A DNA stretch of 64,000 nucleotides. Origin: an uncultured Pseudomonadales bacterium (GTDB lineage: Bacteria; Pseudomonadota; Gammaproteobacteria; Pseudomonadales; CANNCY01). A model generated the notes under the pieces. The model made no database searches, was not told the DNA's origin, and saw only the letters and a program-made list of their open reading frames with translations. Position numbers and translations under genes: made by a program. The stretch spans positions 310,001 to 374,000 of the forward strand of contig CANNCY010000003.1 of the NCBI GenBank assembly GCA_947503335.1, in the 5' to 3' direction. This document shows positions 45,479 to 54,696 of the stretch, one piece after another (position 1 is the stretch's first letter; each line of letters starts with the position of its first letter).

Positions 45479-47074
45479 TTAGAACTGAGCGTTCTGGCTA
45501 GATAAGTACTCGTCGTAAGTACCCTGAAAATCAATCAGGGTATGGTCTTTTACTTCAATAATTCGGGTTGCCAAGCTCGATACAAATTCGCGGTCGTGAC
45601 TCACAAAAATAAGAGTACCGTCAAACATCGACAGTGCCATGTTAAGTGATTCAATCGACTCCATATCTAAGTGGTTAGTGGGCTCGTCCATGATCAATAC
45701 GTTGATGTTTAGCATCATCATCTTGCCAAACAGTAAACGGTTCTTTTCGCCACCCGAACATACCGATACCTTTTTGTTGATATCGTCAGCACCGAATAAT
45801 AAGCGACCTAAGGTTGCACGAACGGCTAAGTCATCGTGCTCTTCGGTGCGCCACTGAGTCATCCACTCCATGATGGTAAAATCGTTATTAAAGTGATCGG
45901 TTACATCCTGCGGTACGTAGCCAATTGCCGCGTTCTCGCTCCACTTAACCTCGCCTTGATTAGCTGATAACTCGCCCATTAAGCAGCGCAAGAAGGTGGT
46001 TTTGCCCGCACCATTTTCGCCGATTACTGCAATGCGTGAGCCCGCTTCGAAAATACCATTACCATTTTTAAATAGCAGGTTATCGTCAAAACCATGACCA
46101 AGATTTTCAATTTGCAGGGCTTGGCGATGTAGTTTTTTATGCTGTGTAAAACGAATAAACGGGTTTTGTCGACTCGAAGGTTTAATGTCTTCTAGCTTAA
46201 TTTTGTCGATCTTACGCGCACGTGACGTAGCCTGTTTTGCTTTAGAGGCATTCGCAGAGAAACGCGCAACGAACGCCTTTAGTTCGGCAATTTCGGCCGA
46301 CTTCTTTTCGTTGTCGGCTAGCATTTGCTGGCGTTTAAGGGTTGAGGCCTCCATAAAGGCATCATAGTTGCCAGGGTAAACACGTAGCTCACCATAGTCG
46401 ATGTCGGCCATGTGTGTGCATACTTCGTTTAAGAAATGACGGTCGTGCGAGATGATGATCATGGTGCACTTGCGCTCGTTAAGTACACTTGATAGCCAAC
46501 CGATCGTATGAATGTCTAGGTTGTTGGTTGGTTCATCTAGTAACAACACGTCTGGGTCGGCAAAAAGCGCCTGTGCTAGTAGTACGCGAACTTTTAAACC
46601 AGGGGCTACTTCGCTCATAGGGCCAAAGTGGTAATGCTCGTCGATACCCGCGGCTAGCAAGATCTCGCCTGCACGGCTTTCGGCACTGTAGCCATCCAGT
46701 TCTGCAAACTGCACTTCAAGATCAGCTACCTGCATACCTTCTTCTTCGCTCATTTCAGGTAGCGAGTAGATGCGGTCGCGCTCTGCTTTGATCGCCCATA
46801 ATCGTGAATCGCCCTGAATAACAGTATCAATCACACTGAAGCTTTCAAAGGCAAACTGGTCTTGGCTTAATACGCCCAGTGTCGAACCTGGTTCCATCGA
46901 TACGTTACCTATTGTCGGTGCTAATTCGCCACTTAGAATCTTCATGAATGTCGACTTGCCGCAGCCATTGGCACCGATCAAGCCGTAACGATTGCCATTG
47001 CCGAATTTTGCTGAAATGTTTTCAAATAGTGGCTTAGCGCCAAACTGCATTGTGATATTAGCGGTTGTAATCAA
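45479..47074 (-). CDS. ybiT: ABC-F ATPase, YbiT type
   Basis: About 531 residues from a TTG at 47074, which matches the E. coli YbiT start ([17 protein letters not shown]); the open frame extends to a TTG at 47098. It has two ABC domains: Walker [10 protein letters not shown] and GENGAGKTT, Walker [12 protein letters not shown] and [11 protein letters not shown], the ABC-F linker with [20 protein letters not shown], and no membrane domain. Similarity to YbiT is strong along the whole length. ABC-F proteins bind the ribosome E-site and relieve stalled or drug-blocked translation; the exact duty of YbiT is less defined. It is followed after about 50 bp upstream by the copA end on the same strand. 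Confidence 0.92.
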   Translation of the reverse strand: MITTANITMQFGAKPLFENISAKFGNGNRYGLIGANGCGKSTFMKILSGELAPTIGNVSMEPGSTLGVLSQDQFAFESFSVIDTVIQGDSRLWAIKAERDRIYSLPEMSEEEGMQVADLEVQFAELDGYSAESRAGEILLAAGIDEHYHFGPMSEVAPGLKVRVLLAQALFADPDVLLLDEPTNNLDIHTIGWLSSVLNERKCTMIIISHDRHFLNEVCTHMADIDYGELRVYPGNYDAFMEASTLKRQQMLADNEKKSAEIAELKAFVARFSANASKAKQATSRARKIDKIKLEDIKPSSRQNPFIRFTQHKKLHRQALQIENLGHGFDDNLLFKNGNGIFEAGSRIAVIGENGAGKTTFLRCLMGELSANQGEVKWSENAAIGYVPQDVTDHFNNDFTIMEWMTQWRTEEHDDLAVRATLGRLLFGADDINKKVSVCSGGEKNRLLFGKMMMLNINVLIMDEPTNHLDMESIESLNMALSMFDGTLIFVSHDREFVSSLATRIIEVKDHTLIDFQGTYDEYLSSQNAQF

Positions 47075-47152
47075 GGTGTACTGCCATCGTTTGATCAAAA
47101 TTTAGGCAGCACTATACGCGCCGCCTATTGACGCCACAATGGCAGGCTGTAT

Positions 47153-49378
47153 TTACACCGACAAAACGTTCTTCAAGCGAAGAGAGTTAACCAGTACGAA
47201 GATACTAGATAGAGCCATTGCCGCAGCAGCAAAGATAGGCGAGAGGGTGATGCCCGTTGCTGGGTACAGTACACCGGCTGCTACAGGTATCAACGCCGTG
47301 TTGTAGGCAAAGGCCCAGAACAGGTTTTGATGAATATTACTAATTGTCGCCTGCGACAATTGAATGGCCTTGGGTATCAATGTCAGCTGACCCGACACCA
47401 ATACGGCGTCTGCTGACTCTATCGCAACCTGTGTGCCGGTACCGATTGCGATACCAACGTCTGCCTGCGCTAATGCGGGCGCATCGTTAATGCCATCACC
47501 CACATATGCGATTTGATCATACTCTTGTTTTAGCGCTTTGACCGCTTCTACTTTGCCCTTGGGTAATACCTCGGCAACCACTGAATCAATGTTTAGCTGT
47601 TTGGCTATCGCCGTTGCAGTACGCTCGTTGTCGCCAGTAATCATCGCAACGGCTAAACCCATGGTGTGTAATGACTCTATTGCTTGGTAAGTTGATTCCT
47701 TTATGGGGTCAGCTACGGCGAAAACAGCAGCAAGTTGACCATCAATGGCGGCATACATGGGAGTCTTAGCTTCGTCACCTAGTTTCGCCGCTAACGACTC
47801 AAACTCGCCCACATCAACAGCCATTGTTTGCATGAAACGGTCGGCACCAATGGCAATAAGTTTGCCATCAATGATCGCCTTTAAGCCCATGCCTGTTACC
47901 GATTCAAAGTTAGTAACCTGATGCATAGCAAGCTGCTTTTCGGTCGCTGCCGCAACGATGGCGTGTGCAATAGGGTGCTCTGATTGCGCCTCTACCGACG
48001 CGATCATCGAGAGCACAGAATCGGCATCAAATGCAGGCACTACTCTAAGGTCAGTTAGCGTAGGTTTACCCTCGGTTAATGTGCCGGTTTTATCCACTGC
48101 GATAACGTCGACAGACTTTAACTGCTGCAGGGCTTGGCCTTGACTGAATAGAATTCCCAGTTCTGCAGCTCGGCCAGTGCCCACCATAATAGAGGTCGGC
48201 GTAGCTAAGCCCATGGCGCAGGGGCAGGCGATAATCAGTACTGCGATTGCACTAACAAGTGAGTAGCTTAGTTTGGGCTCGGGGCCCACCGCATACCAGA
48301 CAATAAAGGTTAGTAATGCGGCCGCCATTACCGCAGGCACAAACCAGAGGGTGACGCGATCAACTAATGCTTGCACAGGTAGTTTAGCGCCCTGGGCTTG
48401 TTCGACCATACGCGTAATTTGCGCTAGCATAGTTTGCTCGCCTATCGCGGTTGCTCGCATAGTAAAGGCGCCTTGCTCATTTAGCGTGCCCCCAACAACG
48501 GTGTCACCCACAGTTTTTTCAACTGGTATCGGCTCGCCGGTGATCATTGATTCATCGATAAATGAGGTGCCGCTGACGATTTCGCCATCGACAGCGATAC
48601 GATCACCTGGCTTTACTTGTAACGTGTCGCCTAAGGCCACGTCACCAATGGCGAGTTCAACCGCTACACCATCGCGAATGACCAACGCTTTTTTAACCTG
48701 TAAGGCAGCCAGTCGCGTAATGGCTTTAGAGGTTTTGCCCTTTGCACGCTGTTCAAGAAATCTGCCCAGTAGCACGAGGGTCACGATGACGGCGGCCGCT
48801 TCGAAATATACGTTAACCGTATTATTAGGTAGCAGCCGCGGTGCAAAGGTTGAGATCACCGAGAACCCATACGCGGCCAGTGTACCGACCGCAACCAACG
48901 AGTTCATATCGGGGCTGGCCTTAAGTAGATTCGGAATGCCTTTGATATAAAACTGCCGACCGGCGGTAGTGAGTGCAAGCGTTGTTAGAACGAATTGAAT
49001 AACCCAGCTATTTTGAACACCGATTGAATGCATAACCCAGTGGTGCATTGCCGGAATAAGATGAGACCCCATCTCGAGTATAAAAACAGGAAGAGAAAAA
49101 AGCAGAGATAACAAAAGGTCTCGCTTAAGTTTCTTTTCTTCTTTTGCCTGCTGTTCACTTAAGTTAGGCGCCTGCTGTGCAAGCTGCCCTGGATAGCCAG
49201 CGTCGACCGTTGCTTTAATCAGCTGGTCGACTGGGGCGGTACCGGTAATGGTTGCTTTGTGCGTGGCAAGGTTAACAGACGCAGCGTCGACGCCTTCTAC
49301 GTTTAACAGCGCGGTCTCGGCACGCCGCACGCAGCCAGCGCAGGTTAGCCCTGATAGGGTCAGAGTAGTGGATTTCAT
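47153..49378 (-). CDS. copA: Copper-exporting P1B-type ATPase CopA
   Basis: A 741-residue pump. It has one N-terminal HMA domain with [10 protein letters not shown] (C13-x-x-C16), eight membrane helices, the actuator TGE motif ([11 protein letters not shown]), the membrane metal site CPC ([14 protein letters not shown]), the phosphorylated aspartate in [12 protein letters not shown], the HP motif (SEHPIAHAI) and the hinge [18 protein letters not shown]. The C-terminal helices carry the YN...MSS copper ligands ([23 protein letters not shown]), marking Cu(I) specificity. It expels cytosolic Cu(I). The 217-bp upstream region has palindromes but no obvious CueR site. Confidence 0.95.
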   Translation of the reverse strand: MKSTTLTLSGLTCAGCVRRAETALLNVEGVDAASVNLATHKATITGTAPVDQLIKATVDAGYPGQLAQQAPNLSEQQAKEEKKLKRDLLLSLLFSLPVFILEMGSHLIPAMHHWVMHSIGVQNSWVIQFVLTTLALTTAGRQFYIKGIPNLLKASPDMNSLVAVGTLAAYGFSVISTFAPRLLPNNTVNVYFEAAAVIVTLVLLGRFLEQRAKGKTSKAITRLAALQVKKALVIRDGVAVELAIGDVALGDTLQVKPGDRIAVDGEIVSGTSFIDESMITGEPIPVEKTVGDTVVGGTLNEQGAFTMRATAIGEQTMLAQITRMVEQAQGAKLPVQALVDRVTLWFVPAVMAAALLTFIVWYAVGPEPKLSYSLVSAIAVLIIACPCAMGLATPTSIMVGTGRAAELGILFSQGQALQQLKSVDVIAVDKTGTLTEGKPTLTDLRVVPAFDADSVLSMIASVEAQSEHPIAHAIVAAATEKQLAMHQVTNFESVTGMGLKAIIDGKLIAIGADRFMQTMAVDVGEFESLAAKLGDEAKTPMYAAIDGQLAAVFAVADPIKESTYQAIESLHTMGLAVAMITGDNERTATAIAKQLNIDSVVAEVLPKGKVEAVKALKQEYDQIAYVGDGINDAPALAQADVGIAIGTGTQVAIESADAVLVSGQLTLIPKAIQLSQATISNIHQNLFWAFAYNTALIPVAAGVLYPATGITLSPIFAAAAMALSSIFVLVNSLRLKNVLSV

Positions 49379-49395
49379 GGCATTCTATCTGTGTA

Positions 49396-49407
49396 TATAA
49401 AGACAGA
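49396..49407 (+). repeat. 12-bp direct repeat TATAAAGACAGA, copy 1
   Basis: TATAAAGACAGA lies here and again at 49579-49590, near the two starts of the divergent copA/symporter region; a shared regulator site is possible. Confidence 0.4.
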
Positions 49408-49437
49408 ATAGCAAATTTTTAGACAGTAATCTTAGCT

Positions 49438-49452
49438 GAGACAATTTGTCTC
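49438..49452. promoter_or_regulatory. Operator-like palindrome GAGACAA-T-TTGTCTC
   Basis: A perfect 7-bp inverted repeat around one base in the divergent copA/symporter region. It does not look like a CueR site (ACCTTCC-type). The binding protein is unknown. Confidence 0.45.
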
Positions 49453-49485
49453 TTAACGTATAGACCTAATAAAAGATAGCAAATT

Positions 49486-49512
49486 ACTTTCTATGCCTAT
49501 AGGGTAGAAAGT
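49486..49512. promoter_or_regulatory. Operator-like inverted repeat ACTTTCTA-N11-TAGAAAGT
   Basis: Perfect 8-bp arms with an 11-base spacer in the middle of the 217-bp divergent gap. A dimeric regulator site or hairpin is possible; no adjacent regulator gene is present. Confidence 0.45.
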
Positions 49513-49578
49513 TAAAGCACAGTTATATGCATTAAGACAATAAAAATAGTGCGCGCGAAACGCATTCAGTAGTGAATC

Positions 49579-49590
49579 TATAAAGACAGA
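49579..49590 (+). repeat. 12-bp direct repeat TATAAAGACAGA, copy 2
   Basis: Second copy of the repeat at 49396-49407, ending six bases before the symporter ATG and overlapping its ribosome-site region (ACAGAGGCAC). Confidence 0.4.
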
Positions 49591-49595
49591 GGCAC

Positions 49596-51359
49596 ATGCT
49601 AATGGATATTTTCTCAATTACCATCTTTATCAGTGTTCTAGTATTTGTTGCGGTTGGTAGCTATCAGGGTAAAAGCGTTAAAAAAATTGATGACTACTTT
49701 GTTGCGGGGCGCAGAGCACCAACAATCCTAATTGTAGGTACGCTGGTAGCTAGTGTTTTCAGTACCTCTATTTTTATGGGCGAGGCTGCATTCACCTATG
49801 ACGGGCAGTTAGGTGCCTACATACTATTTCCGGGTATTGCAGGCGCTGGCTATGTATACGGTGCGCTATGGTTTGGTACCTATCTAAGGCGATCTAAGGC
49901 GCCTACCGTCGCAGCGTTTTTTGGTGAGCGGTTTAATAGTAGGCGAGTTCAGCAGGCAGCGGGTATAACTATTATCTTGGGCTTAACAGGCTATCTTTTG
50001 GTGGTGACGCAGGGCGCTGCTATTTTGTTGTCTGACCTGACGCCAATGGGAATGACGTTATCAGTTGTTGTAGCCTGGCTTAGCTATACGCTGTTTACAC
50101 TTTATGCAGGTTCTAAGGGCGTGATCATTACTGATACGTTAATGTTTTTGTTATTTACTGCTGCTACGGTGGTGTTTGTTTGGGTATTGATGCAGCAGCT
50201 GGGCGGTGTATCTACTGCGGTCACCGACTTGACGTTACAGACAGATAAGCCGGGTATCACCGCATGGCATGGTATCATTGGCGAAGGCACCTACTGGCCA
50301 ACGGGTATCGATTTTCTTATTTGGATTATCGCCGTCGATTTTGCGTGGGGTATTGTCTATGCCGTAGGGCCATGGCAAGCGAGCCGGCATCTAATGGCGA
50401 AAGATGAGCATGTTGTGCTAAGGGCTGCCATTTACGCTTGCTTCGCGGTGATGTTACTGCAATACCTTATTTATGGTATTGGCGGGTTTATAAATCTACT
50501 TAATCCTAATTTGACGCCATCAGAAACGGTCATTATCTGGGCAGCTAAGTCGCAGGTTTCTCAGCTACTGGGCGCAACCTTATTGGCAGGTATTGTTGCT
50601 GCAGCACTGTCGTCTGCATCGACATTTCTTTCACTTGTAGGCTTCAGTGTCAGTAATGATTTATCGCCAAGTGATAAACCACTTAGTCTACGGGTAACTC
50701 GTATAACTATGGCGGTTACATCTGTATTAGCGCTTGTGTTAAGTATTTATGCCCCACCAAATATATTTTGGTTCATGCTGTTCATAGGTACGGTGTTTGC
50801 TTCATCTTGGGGGCCTGTCGGGTTCATGAGTATATTTAGCAAGCGCATAACCGAGGCTGCGGCATTTTGGGGTATGGTTGCGGGCTTCTTTGCTAATGTA
50901 ATTCCGGCGAGTTTAGAGCACTTTGGGTTTATCAGCTTACCTAGTTATTTAAACCCGGTAATCATAGGCACATTGGTAAGTTTGCTCACAATCTTCACCG
51001 TGTCACGCATGACGATGGTGACGTCAGAAGAAAGAAATTATCAACAAGCACTGCATGTCACGCCAACTGAAGATCGCTGTATGGTCAAGGTTAAGCGCAC
51101 ACTCATAGCACCTGTCGCGTTGATGGTGTACGGCTGTGTTATGCCGATTATCTTACTTTACTTTTACGTTTATCCATATCAGCTAGCGTTGGGTGTTACG
51201 CAATTAGGCGAAGGTATCAATTGGATGACAGGCGAAGCCCTGCTGCCCTTAAGTACAGCGGTATTACATTTGACGCTTGGGGGTATTGCGGCGATAACCA
51301 TTTATCGGCGCTATGCACCGATGCAACAAAGTGAGAATCAGTTGCACTCAGCTATTTAG
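49596..51359 (+). CDS. Sodium:solute symporter (SSS family)
   Basis: A 587-residue protein with about 13 membrane helices of the SSS/LeuT-like fold. Typical elements are DDYFVAGRRAPTILIVGTLVAS in the first helices, FWGMVAGFFANVI late in the fold, and AALSSASTFLSLVGFSVSNDL in helix 8, where sodium-coordinating serines lie. Substrates in this family range from sugars to proline, acetate and vitamins. It is followed 19 bp later by an FAD-dependent desaturase-like gene, so the pair probably imports and oxidises one compound; no substrate clue is visible. Confidence 0.9.
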   Translation: MLMDIFSITIFISVLVFVAVGSYQGKSVKKIDDYFVAGRRAPTILIVGTLVASVFSTSIFMGEAAFTYDGQLGAYILFPGIAGAGYVYGALWFGTYLRRSKAPTVAAFFGERFNSRRVQQAAGITIILGLTGYLLVVTQGAAILLSDLTPMGMTLSVVVAWLSYTLFTLYAGSKGVIITDTLMFLLFTAATVVFVWVLMQQLGGVSTAVTDLTLQTDKPGITAWHGIIGEGTYWPTGIDFLIWIIAVDFAWGIVYAVGPWQASRHLMAKDEHVVLRAAIYACFAVMLLQYLIYGIGGFINLLNPNLTPSETVIIWAAKSQVSQLLGATLLAGIVAAALSSASTFLSLVGFSVSNDLSPSDKPLSLRVTRITMAVTSVLALVLSIYAPPNIFWFMLFIGTVFASSWGPVGFMSIFSKRITEAAAFWGMVAGFFANVIPASLEHFGFISLPSYLNPVIIGTLVSLLTIFTVSRMTMVTSEERNYQQALHVTPTEDRCMVKVKRTLIAPVALMVYGCVMPIILLYFYVYPYQLALGVTQLGEGINWMTGEALLPLSTAVLHLTLGGIAAITIYRRYAPMQQSENQLHSAI

Positions 51360-51378
51360 GTTAAGAGAGCCGCTCTAT

Positions 51379-52974
51379 ATGACCGAAAGATACGATGTGA
51401 TTGTTATTGGTGCAGGCCATAACGGTTTAGTATGTGCTAACTACTTGGCGATGGCTGGCAAGCGCGTGTGCGTGTTAGAGCAGCGCAATGTGGTGGGTGG
51501 TGCCGCTGTAACAGAAGAGTTTGTTACGGGATACAGAAACTCGACGGCCAGTTACGTGGTGAGCTTATTACGGCCCGAGATAATCGCCGATCTCGAGCTT
51601 AAAAAGTATGGGTACGAAACGATTCAATGCCAACATTCGTTCTACCCCAGTTTAGAGGGGCCTAGCTTATTAATGGGCCCTGATGAGCAGCAAAATAAAG
51701 AACAGTTCGCTCAATTTTCAAGTGACGACTACGAAAACTACGAACAGTTTTATGCAATCGTCGATAAAGTGGGCGAGGTGTTAGGGTCACAATGGTTGCA
51801 GATTCCTCCTAAATTACATGGCGGTGGTGTTACCGATTTGGTGACATCAGTAAAGCTAGCGCTTAAAGCGTTTAAGTTATCAAGCGATGAGCGTCATAGA
51901 ATGTTGCAGCTGTTAATTGGTGCGCCCGAAACGTTGATCGAGCGTTGGTTTGAAAGCGACAAGATCAAAGCAGTAATGGCTCAGCACTGCTTGCCCGCTA
52001 ACTATACTTCACTGCATCAAACAGGCTCTGCCATTGCAATGCTTCATCACGCCGTCGGCGAGGTCGATGGTAAAAAAGGCGCTTGGGCTTATGTGAAGGG
52101 GGGCATGGGTGGTATTACACAAGCGATGCTTAAGTCTGCGTTAGACAAAGGAGTCGATGTTTTCGTCAATGCTACGGTCAGTCAAATTGTGACTGACGGC
52201 AATGTCGTGACGGGGGTCAAAGCGGTCGTTGATGGCGGCGAAAAGTTCTTCAATGCGCCTATCGTTGCGGCAAATACCGATCCTAAACGTACCTTCTTAA
52301 AACTGTTAGGCGAGCAGCATCTTGATAGTAGCTTTTCGAAAGACATATCAGCAATCCGGCAAGAAAGCGCAAGCCTAAGAATGAACCTCGCCTTAAGCGG
52401 TGTGCCCAATTTTAAGGCTATGCCTGGCGATGCGATAATGGATCACCACAAAGGCACTATCTCATACATCGAGAGTAAAGAGCATGTCGAGCAGGCATAC
52501 CGAGCTGCTAGAGCAGGTGAGCCTGCGTTTCCGCCAATGATAGAGTCATGTATTCCAAGTTCGCTTGACGACAGCCTTGCACCAGAGGGTCATCACGTTA
52601 TGAGTGTTCTGGCAAAGTACATGCCGTTTGATTTAGCCGATGGCAAAACATGGGATGGCGAAAAAGAAAACGTGTGCGAAAAGATCATAGATTATCTATC
52701 ACTCTACATTTCTAATTTGCGCGAAATACTAGTGGGGTATAGCTGTTTAACGCCATTAGATTTAGAGCGCACCTTCGGTATGACCCGAGGCGATATCTGT
52801 CACGGGCGCCTCGAACTTGATCAGCTATATAGTATGCGACCACACCCCAAGGCGGCGCAGTACGAATCTCCGGTAAAGGGGCTGTTTCTGTGTGGTTCGG
52901 GGGCTCATCCAGGTGGCGGGGTTACCGGCGCACCTGGACACAATGCAGCGAAATCTATTCTTAAAAGACGTTAA
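51379..52974 (+). CDS. FAD-dependent oxidoreductase, phytoene-desaturase-like (PYROXD2 type)
   Basis: A 531-residue flavoprotein starting at the ATG at 51379 (MTERYDVIVIGAGHNGLVCANYLA). The FAD motif continues LEQRNVVGGAAVTEEF, and the C-terminal flavin motif is GLFLCGSGAHPGGGVTGAPGHNAA. The overall form is that of the large CrtI-related group typified by human PYROXD2 rather than true carotenoid desaturases, and no crtB/crtE genes are near. It probably removes hydrogen from an unsaturated or aromatic substrate taken up by the adjacent symporter. It converges with a small barrel-like gene, overlapping by four bases. Confidence 0.87.
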   Translation: MTERYDVIVIGAGHNGLVCANYLAMAGKRVCVLEQRNVVGGAAVTEEFVTGYRNSTASYVVSLLRPEIIADLELKKYGYETIQCQHSFYPSLEGPSLLMGPDEQQNKEQFAQFSSDDYENYEQFYAIVDKVGEVLGSQWLQIPPKLHGGGVTDLVTSVKLALKAFKLSSDERHRMLQLLIGAPETLIERWFESDKIKAVMAQHCLPANYTSLHQTGSAIAMLHHAVGEVDGKKGAWAYVKGGMGGITQAMLKSALDKGVDVFVNATVSQIVTDGNVVTGVKAVVDGGEKFFNAPIVAANTDPKRTFLKLLGEQHLDSSFSKDISAIRQESASLRMNLALSGVPNFKAMPGDAIMDHHKGTISYIESKEHVEQAYRAARAGEPAFPPMIESCIPSSLDDSLAPEGHHVMSVLAKYMPFDLADGKTWDGEKENVCEKIIDYLSLYISNLREILVGYSCLTPLDLERTFGMTRGDICHGRLELDQLYSMRPHPKAAQYESPVKGLFLCGSGAHPGGGVTGAPGHNAAKSILKRR

Positions 52975-53369
52975 AACTTAAAGCGCAATCCCGCAGCACC
53001 ATCAACGTTAAAGCTAGTACCGTCGCCAAAGTCGACATTGGGTACCGCTTGAACATAGGCCTGAATATCTTTGGCAACATACAACGTCATACCCAGAGGT
53101 ACACGAACGCCACCACCGCTGTTGGTGGTCGCAAACAAACCTGCATCAACATAGAAATGAAGCGATTTGTTGCTATTAGTGAAATTCTGAATACGCATAT
53201 CAGCGGCAAAGCCATCACCGCCTAGAAAGAAGCTGTACTGATTGTATTTAGCCGTAAGACCTAGACCAAGGTCATAGCCGATACCTGCTTGAACATTATT
53301 ATTGTTTTGCGCCATGGCAGTAGAACTGATCAGGGTTGCCAATGCGGTGGCAGTGATACGTTTGATCAT
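52971..53369 (-). CDS. Small exported barrel-like protein, unknown
   Basis: A 132-residue protein from the ATG at 53369 (AGGTATATCTA upstream), with signal peptide MIKRITATALATLISSTAMA. The mature part has glycine/aromatic-rich strands (QAGIGYDLGLGLTAKYNQYSF, SLHFYVDAGLFATTNSGGG, IQAYVQAVPNVDFGDG) and ends LRFKF, with a terminal aromatic residue as in outer-membrane barrels. It is likely a small barrel or part of one. No family is recognised. It converges on the FAD-oxidoreductase gene. Confidence 0.6.
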   Translation of the reverse strand: MIKRITATALATLISSTAMAQNNNNVQAGIGYDLGLGLTAKYNQYSFFLGGDGFAADMRIQNFTNSNKSLHFYVDAGLFATTNSGGGVRVPLGMTLYVAKDIQAYVQAVPNVDFGDGTSFNVDGAAGLRFKF

Positions 53370-53422
53370 TAGATATACCTCACAAGTATCTAACATAAGT
53401 AAAAGCCCGCGATTATACGGCT

Positions 53423-53447
53423 CTAGACCATCTTGTCGATGATCTAG
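53423..53447. other. Imperfect hairpin in the 53370-53509 gap
   Basis: CTAGACCATC and GATGATCTAG pair at nine of ten positions around a 5-base loop. No T-run follows on either strand; its function is unclear. Confidence 0.35.
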
Positions 53448-53509
53448 TCGGCATATTGAGTAATTTTACTAATGAATTGGGTGTTGCGCGTGAATGCTTG
53501 TAGGTAGGG

Positions 53510-54541
53510 CTAGTTGCCCCCACTTTTACGCTCGCGATACTTCTCTTTTGCGAACTCCTGCAAATCTTCTACTTCGTCATTCTCGTCCATGATCTCGCGA
53601 CCAAGAACGGTTTCTACAGCATCCTCAAGGGTCACAACCGCTTGGGTTTGGCCAAACTTATCTTCAACGATAAATAGGTGTTCGCGTCGCTTCAAGAATA
53701 GGTCGACGAGCTTAATCACTGGCAGATGTTCTGATACACGATGTACCGGCATGATCACCGACTTGACGTTGTTAGACCCGTTGCCGTCACGCTCGGCTTC
53801 TAGCAATTGGCGGTAGGTCACAATGCCTAGCACGTGGTCGATATCGCCATGATAGACAGGGATACGGCTAAAGGGCGACTCTGCAAGCTCTTCAATCGCC
53901 TGAGTAATGGTTAGTTCGCCATCGACGCTAGTCACGACTAGGCGCGGGGTAGCGATGTCTTCAGTGGTCACTTCGCGCAGCTGCAGTACACTGTTTAGCA
54001 ATTCGTTCTCTTGGCTCCCTAAGCGCCCGCCACGATAACTAAGCGCTGCAAGCGCTGCGATCTCTTCACGGCTGATACCACCTTTCTCTTTTTGCTTCAT
54101 CATCTTGGTAATCAATGCTGAAAACCAAACCAACGGGTAAAGCAGTTTCGTCATCAGGCGAATGATGCGTGCCGCGGGTACCGCTAACGAACGCCAGTAG
54201 TTAGCGCCTAGGGTTTTTGGAATGATTTCTGATAAATACAAAATGGCGAGGGTCAATAAAAACGCAATAAGGCCCTCCCATTGCGAGCCAAATAGCTTAC
54301 TTGCCTGCGCGCCTACACCTGCAGCACCCATGGTATGGGCAAAGGTGTTAAGAATAAGAATGCCTGAAATAGATTGATCTAGTTTGTCTTTGACCTCGGC
54401 AAGCACTGCCCCCCCTTTAGGGTCAGTCTTGCGGGTTGTTTCTATATGGCCCGGTGTGATGCTTAGTAGCACGGCCTCTAGAATTGAACAAAGAAATGAG
54501 ACACCAATAGCGATCGATAAAAAGATGATCAGAAGGGTCAT
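53510..54541 (-). CDS. CNNM/CorB-type membrane protein with CBS pair
   Basis: A 343-residue protein starting at the ATG at 54541 (GAGG upstream; a TTG at 54559 is in frame). The DUF21/CNNM membrane domain has three to four helices and family motifs (SLLSITPGHIE-like VLLSITPGHIETTRK, SEIIPKTLGANYW), then two CBS motifs (IATPRLVVTSVDGELTI and ESPFSRIPVYHGDIDHVLGIV, with VIMPVHRVSEHLPVI). The C-terminal CorC_HlyC domain found in longer members is missing, so it is the short form. Such proteins are linked to magnesium or other divalent metal export. It is a monocistronic-looking gene with the SPFH gene upstream on the same strand. Confidence 0.85.
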   Translation of the reverse strand: MTLLIIFLSIAIGVSFLCSILEAVLLSITPGHIETTRKTDPKGGAVLAEVKDKLDQSISGILILNTFAHTMGAAGVGAQASKLFGSQWEGLIAFLLTLAILYLSEIIPKTLGANYWRSLAVPAARIIRLMTKLLYPLVWFSALITKMMKQKEKGGISREEIAALAALSYRGGRLGSQENELLNSVLQLREVTTEDIATPRLVVTSVDGELTITQAIEELAESPFSRIPVYHGDIDHVLGIVTYRQLLEAERDGNGSNNVKSVIMPVHRVSEHLPVIKLVDLFLKRREHLFIVEDKFGQTQAVVTLEDAVETVLGREIMDENDEVEDLQEFAKEKYRERKSGGN

Positions 54542-54594
54542 TGTCAGGCTAAACCTCAAATTGCGATAGATAGCCTACATGATACACCAAATCG

Positions 54595-54629
54595 CTATCC
54601 ACAGCTCAAGTGCAAACATCTGTGGATAA
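54595..54629. repeat. Intergenic inverted DnaA-box-like pair (locus C)
   Basis: CTATCCACA (54595-54603) and TGTGGATAA (54621-54629, perfect DnaA box in reverse) face each other across 17 bases; the arms TATCCACAG/CTGTGGATA are exact reverse complements. Same 35-bp span as the pair at 34295-34329. Confidence 0.5.
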
Positions 54630-54651
54630 CTTGTCGATAGATGGGCGAGTG

Positions 54652-54671
54652 GCAGAGCCCGTAGGCTCTGC
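54652..54671 (-). terminator. 8-bp hairpin after the SPFH gene
   Basis: GCAGAGCC-CGTA-GGCTCTGC, a perfect 8-bp stem 25 bases downstream of the SPFH-gene stop on the minus strand. No clean T-run follows. Confidence 0.45.
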
Positions 54672-54696
54672 ACAAATTTGGTCAAAAAACGAGCGG

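Noticed and set aside
48273-48950. 225-codon antisense frame inside copA
   Set aside because: Serine/threonine/proline-rich nonsense composition, complementary to a well conserved P-type ATPase; a shadow.
49379-49595. CueR-type site for copA
   Set aside because: No ACCTTCC-type dyad with the usual spacing was found; only unrelated palindromes are present.
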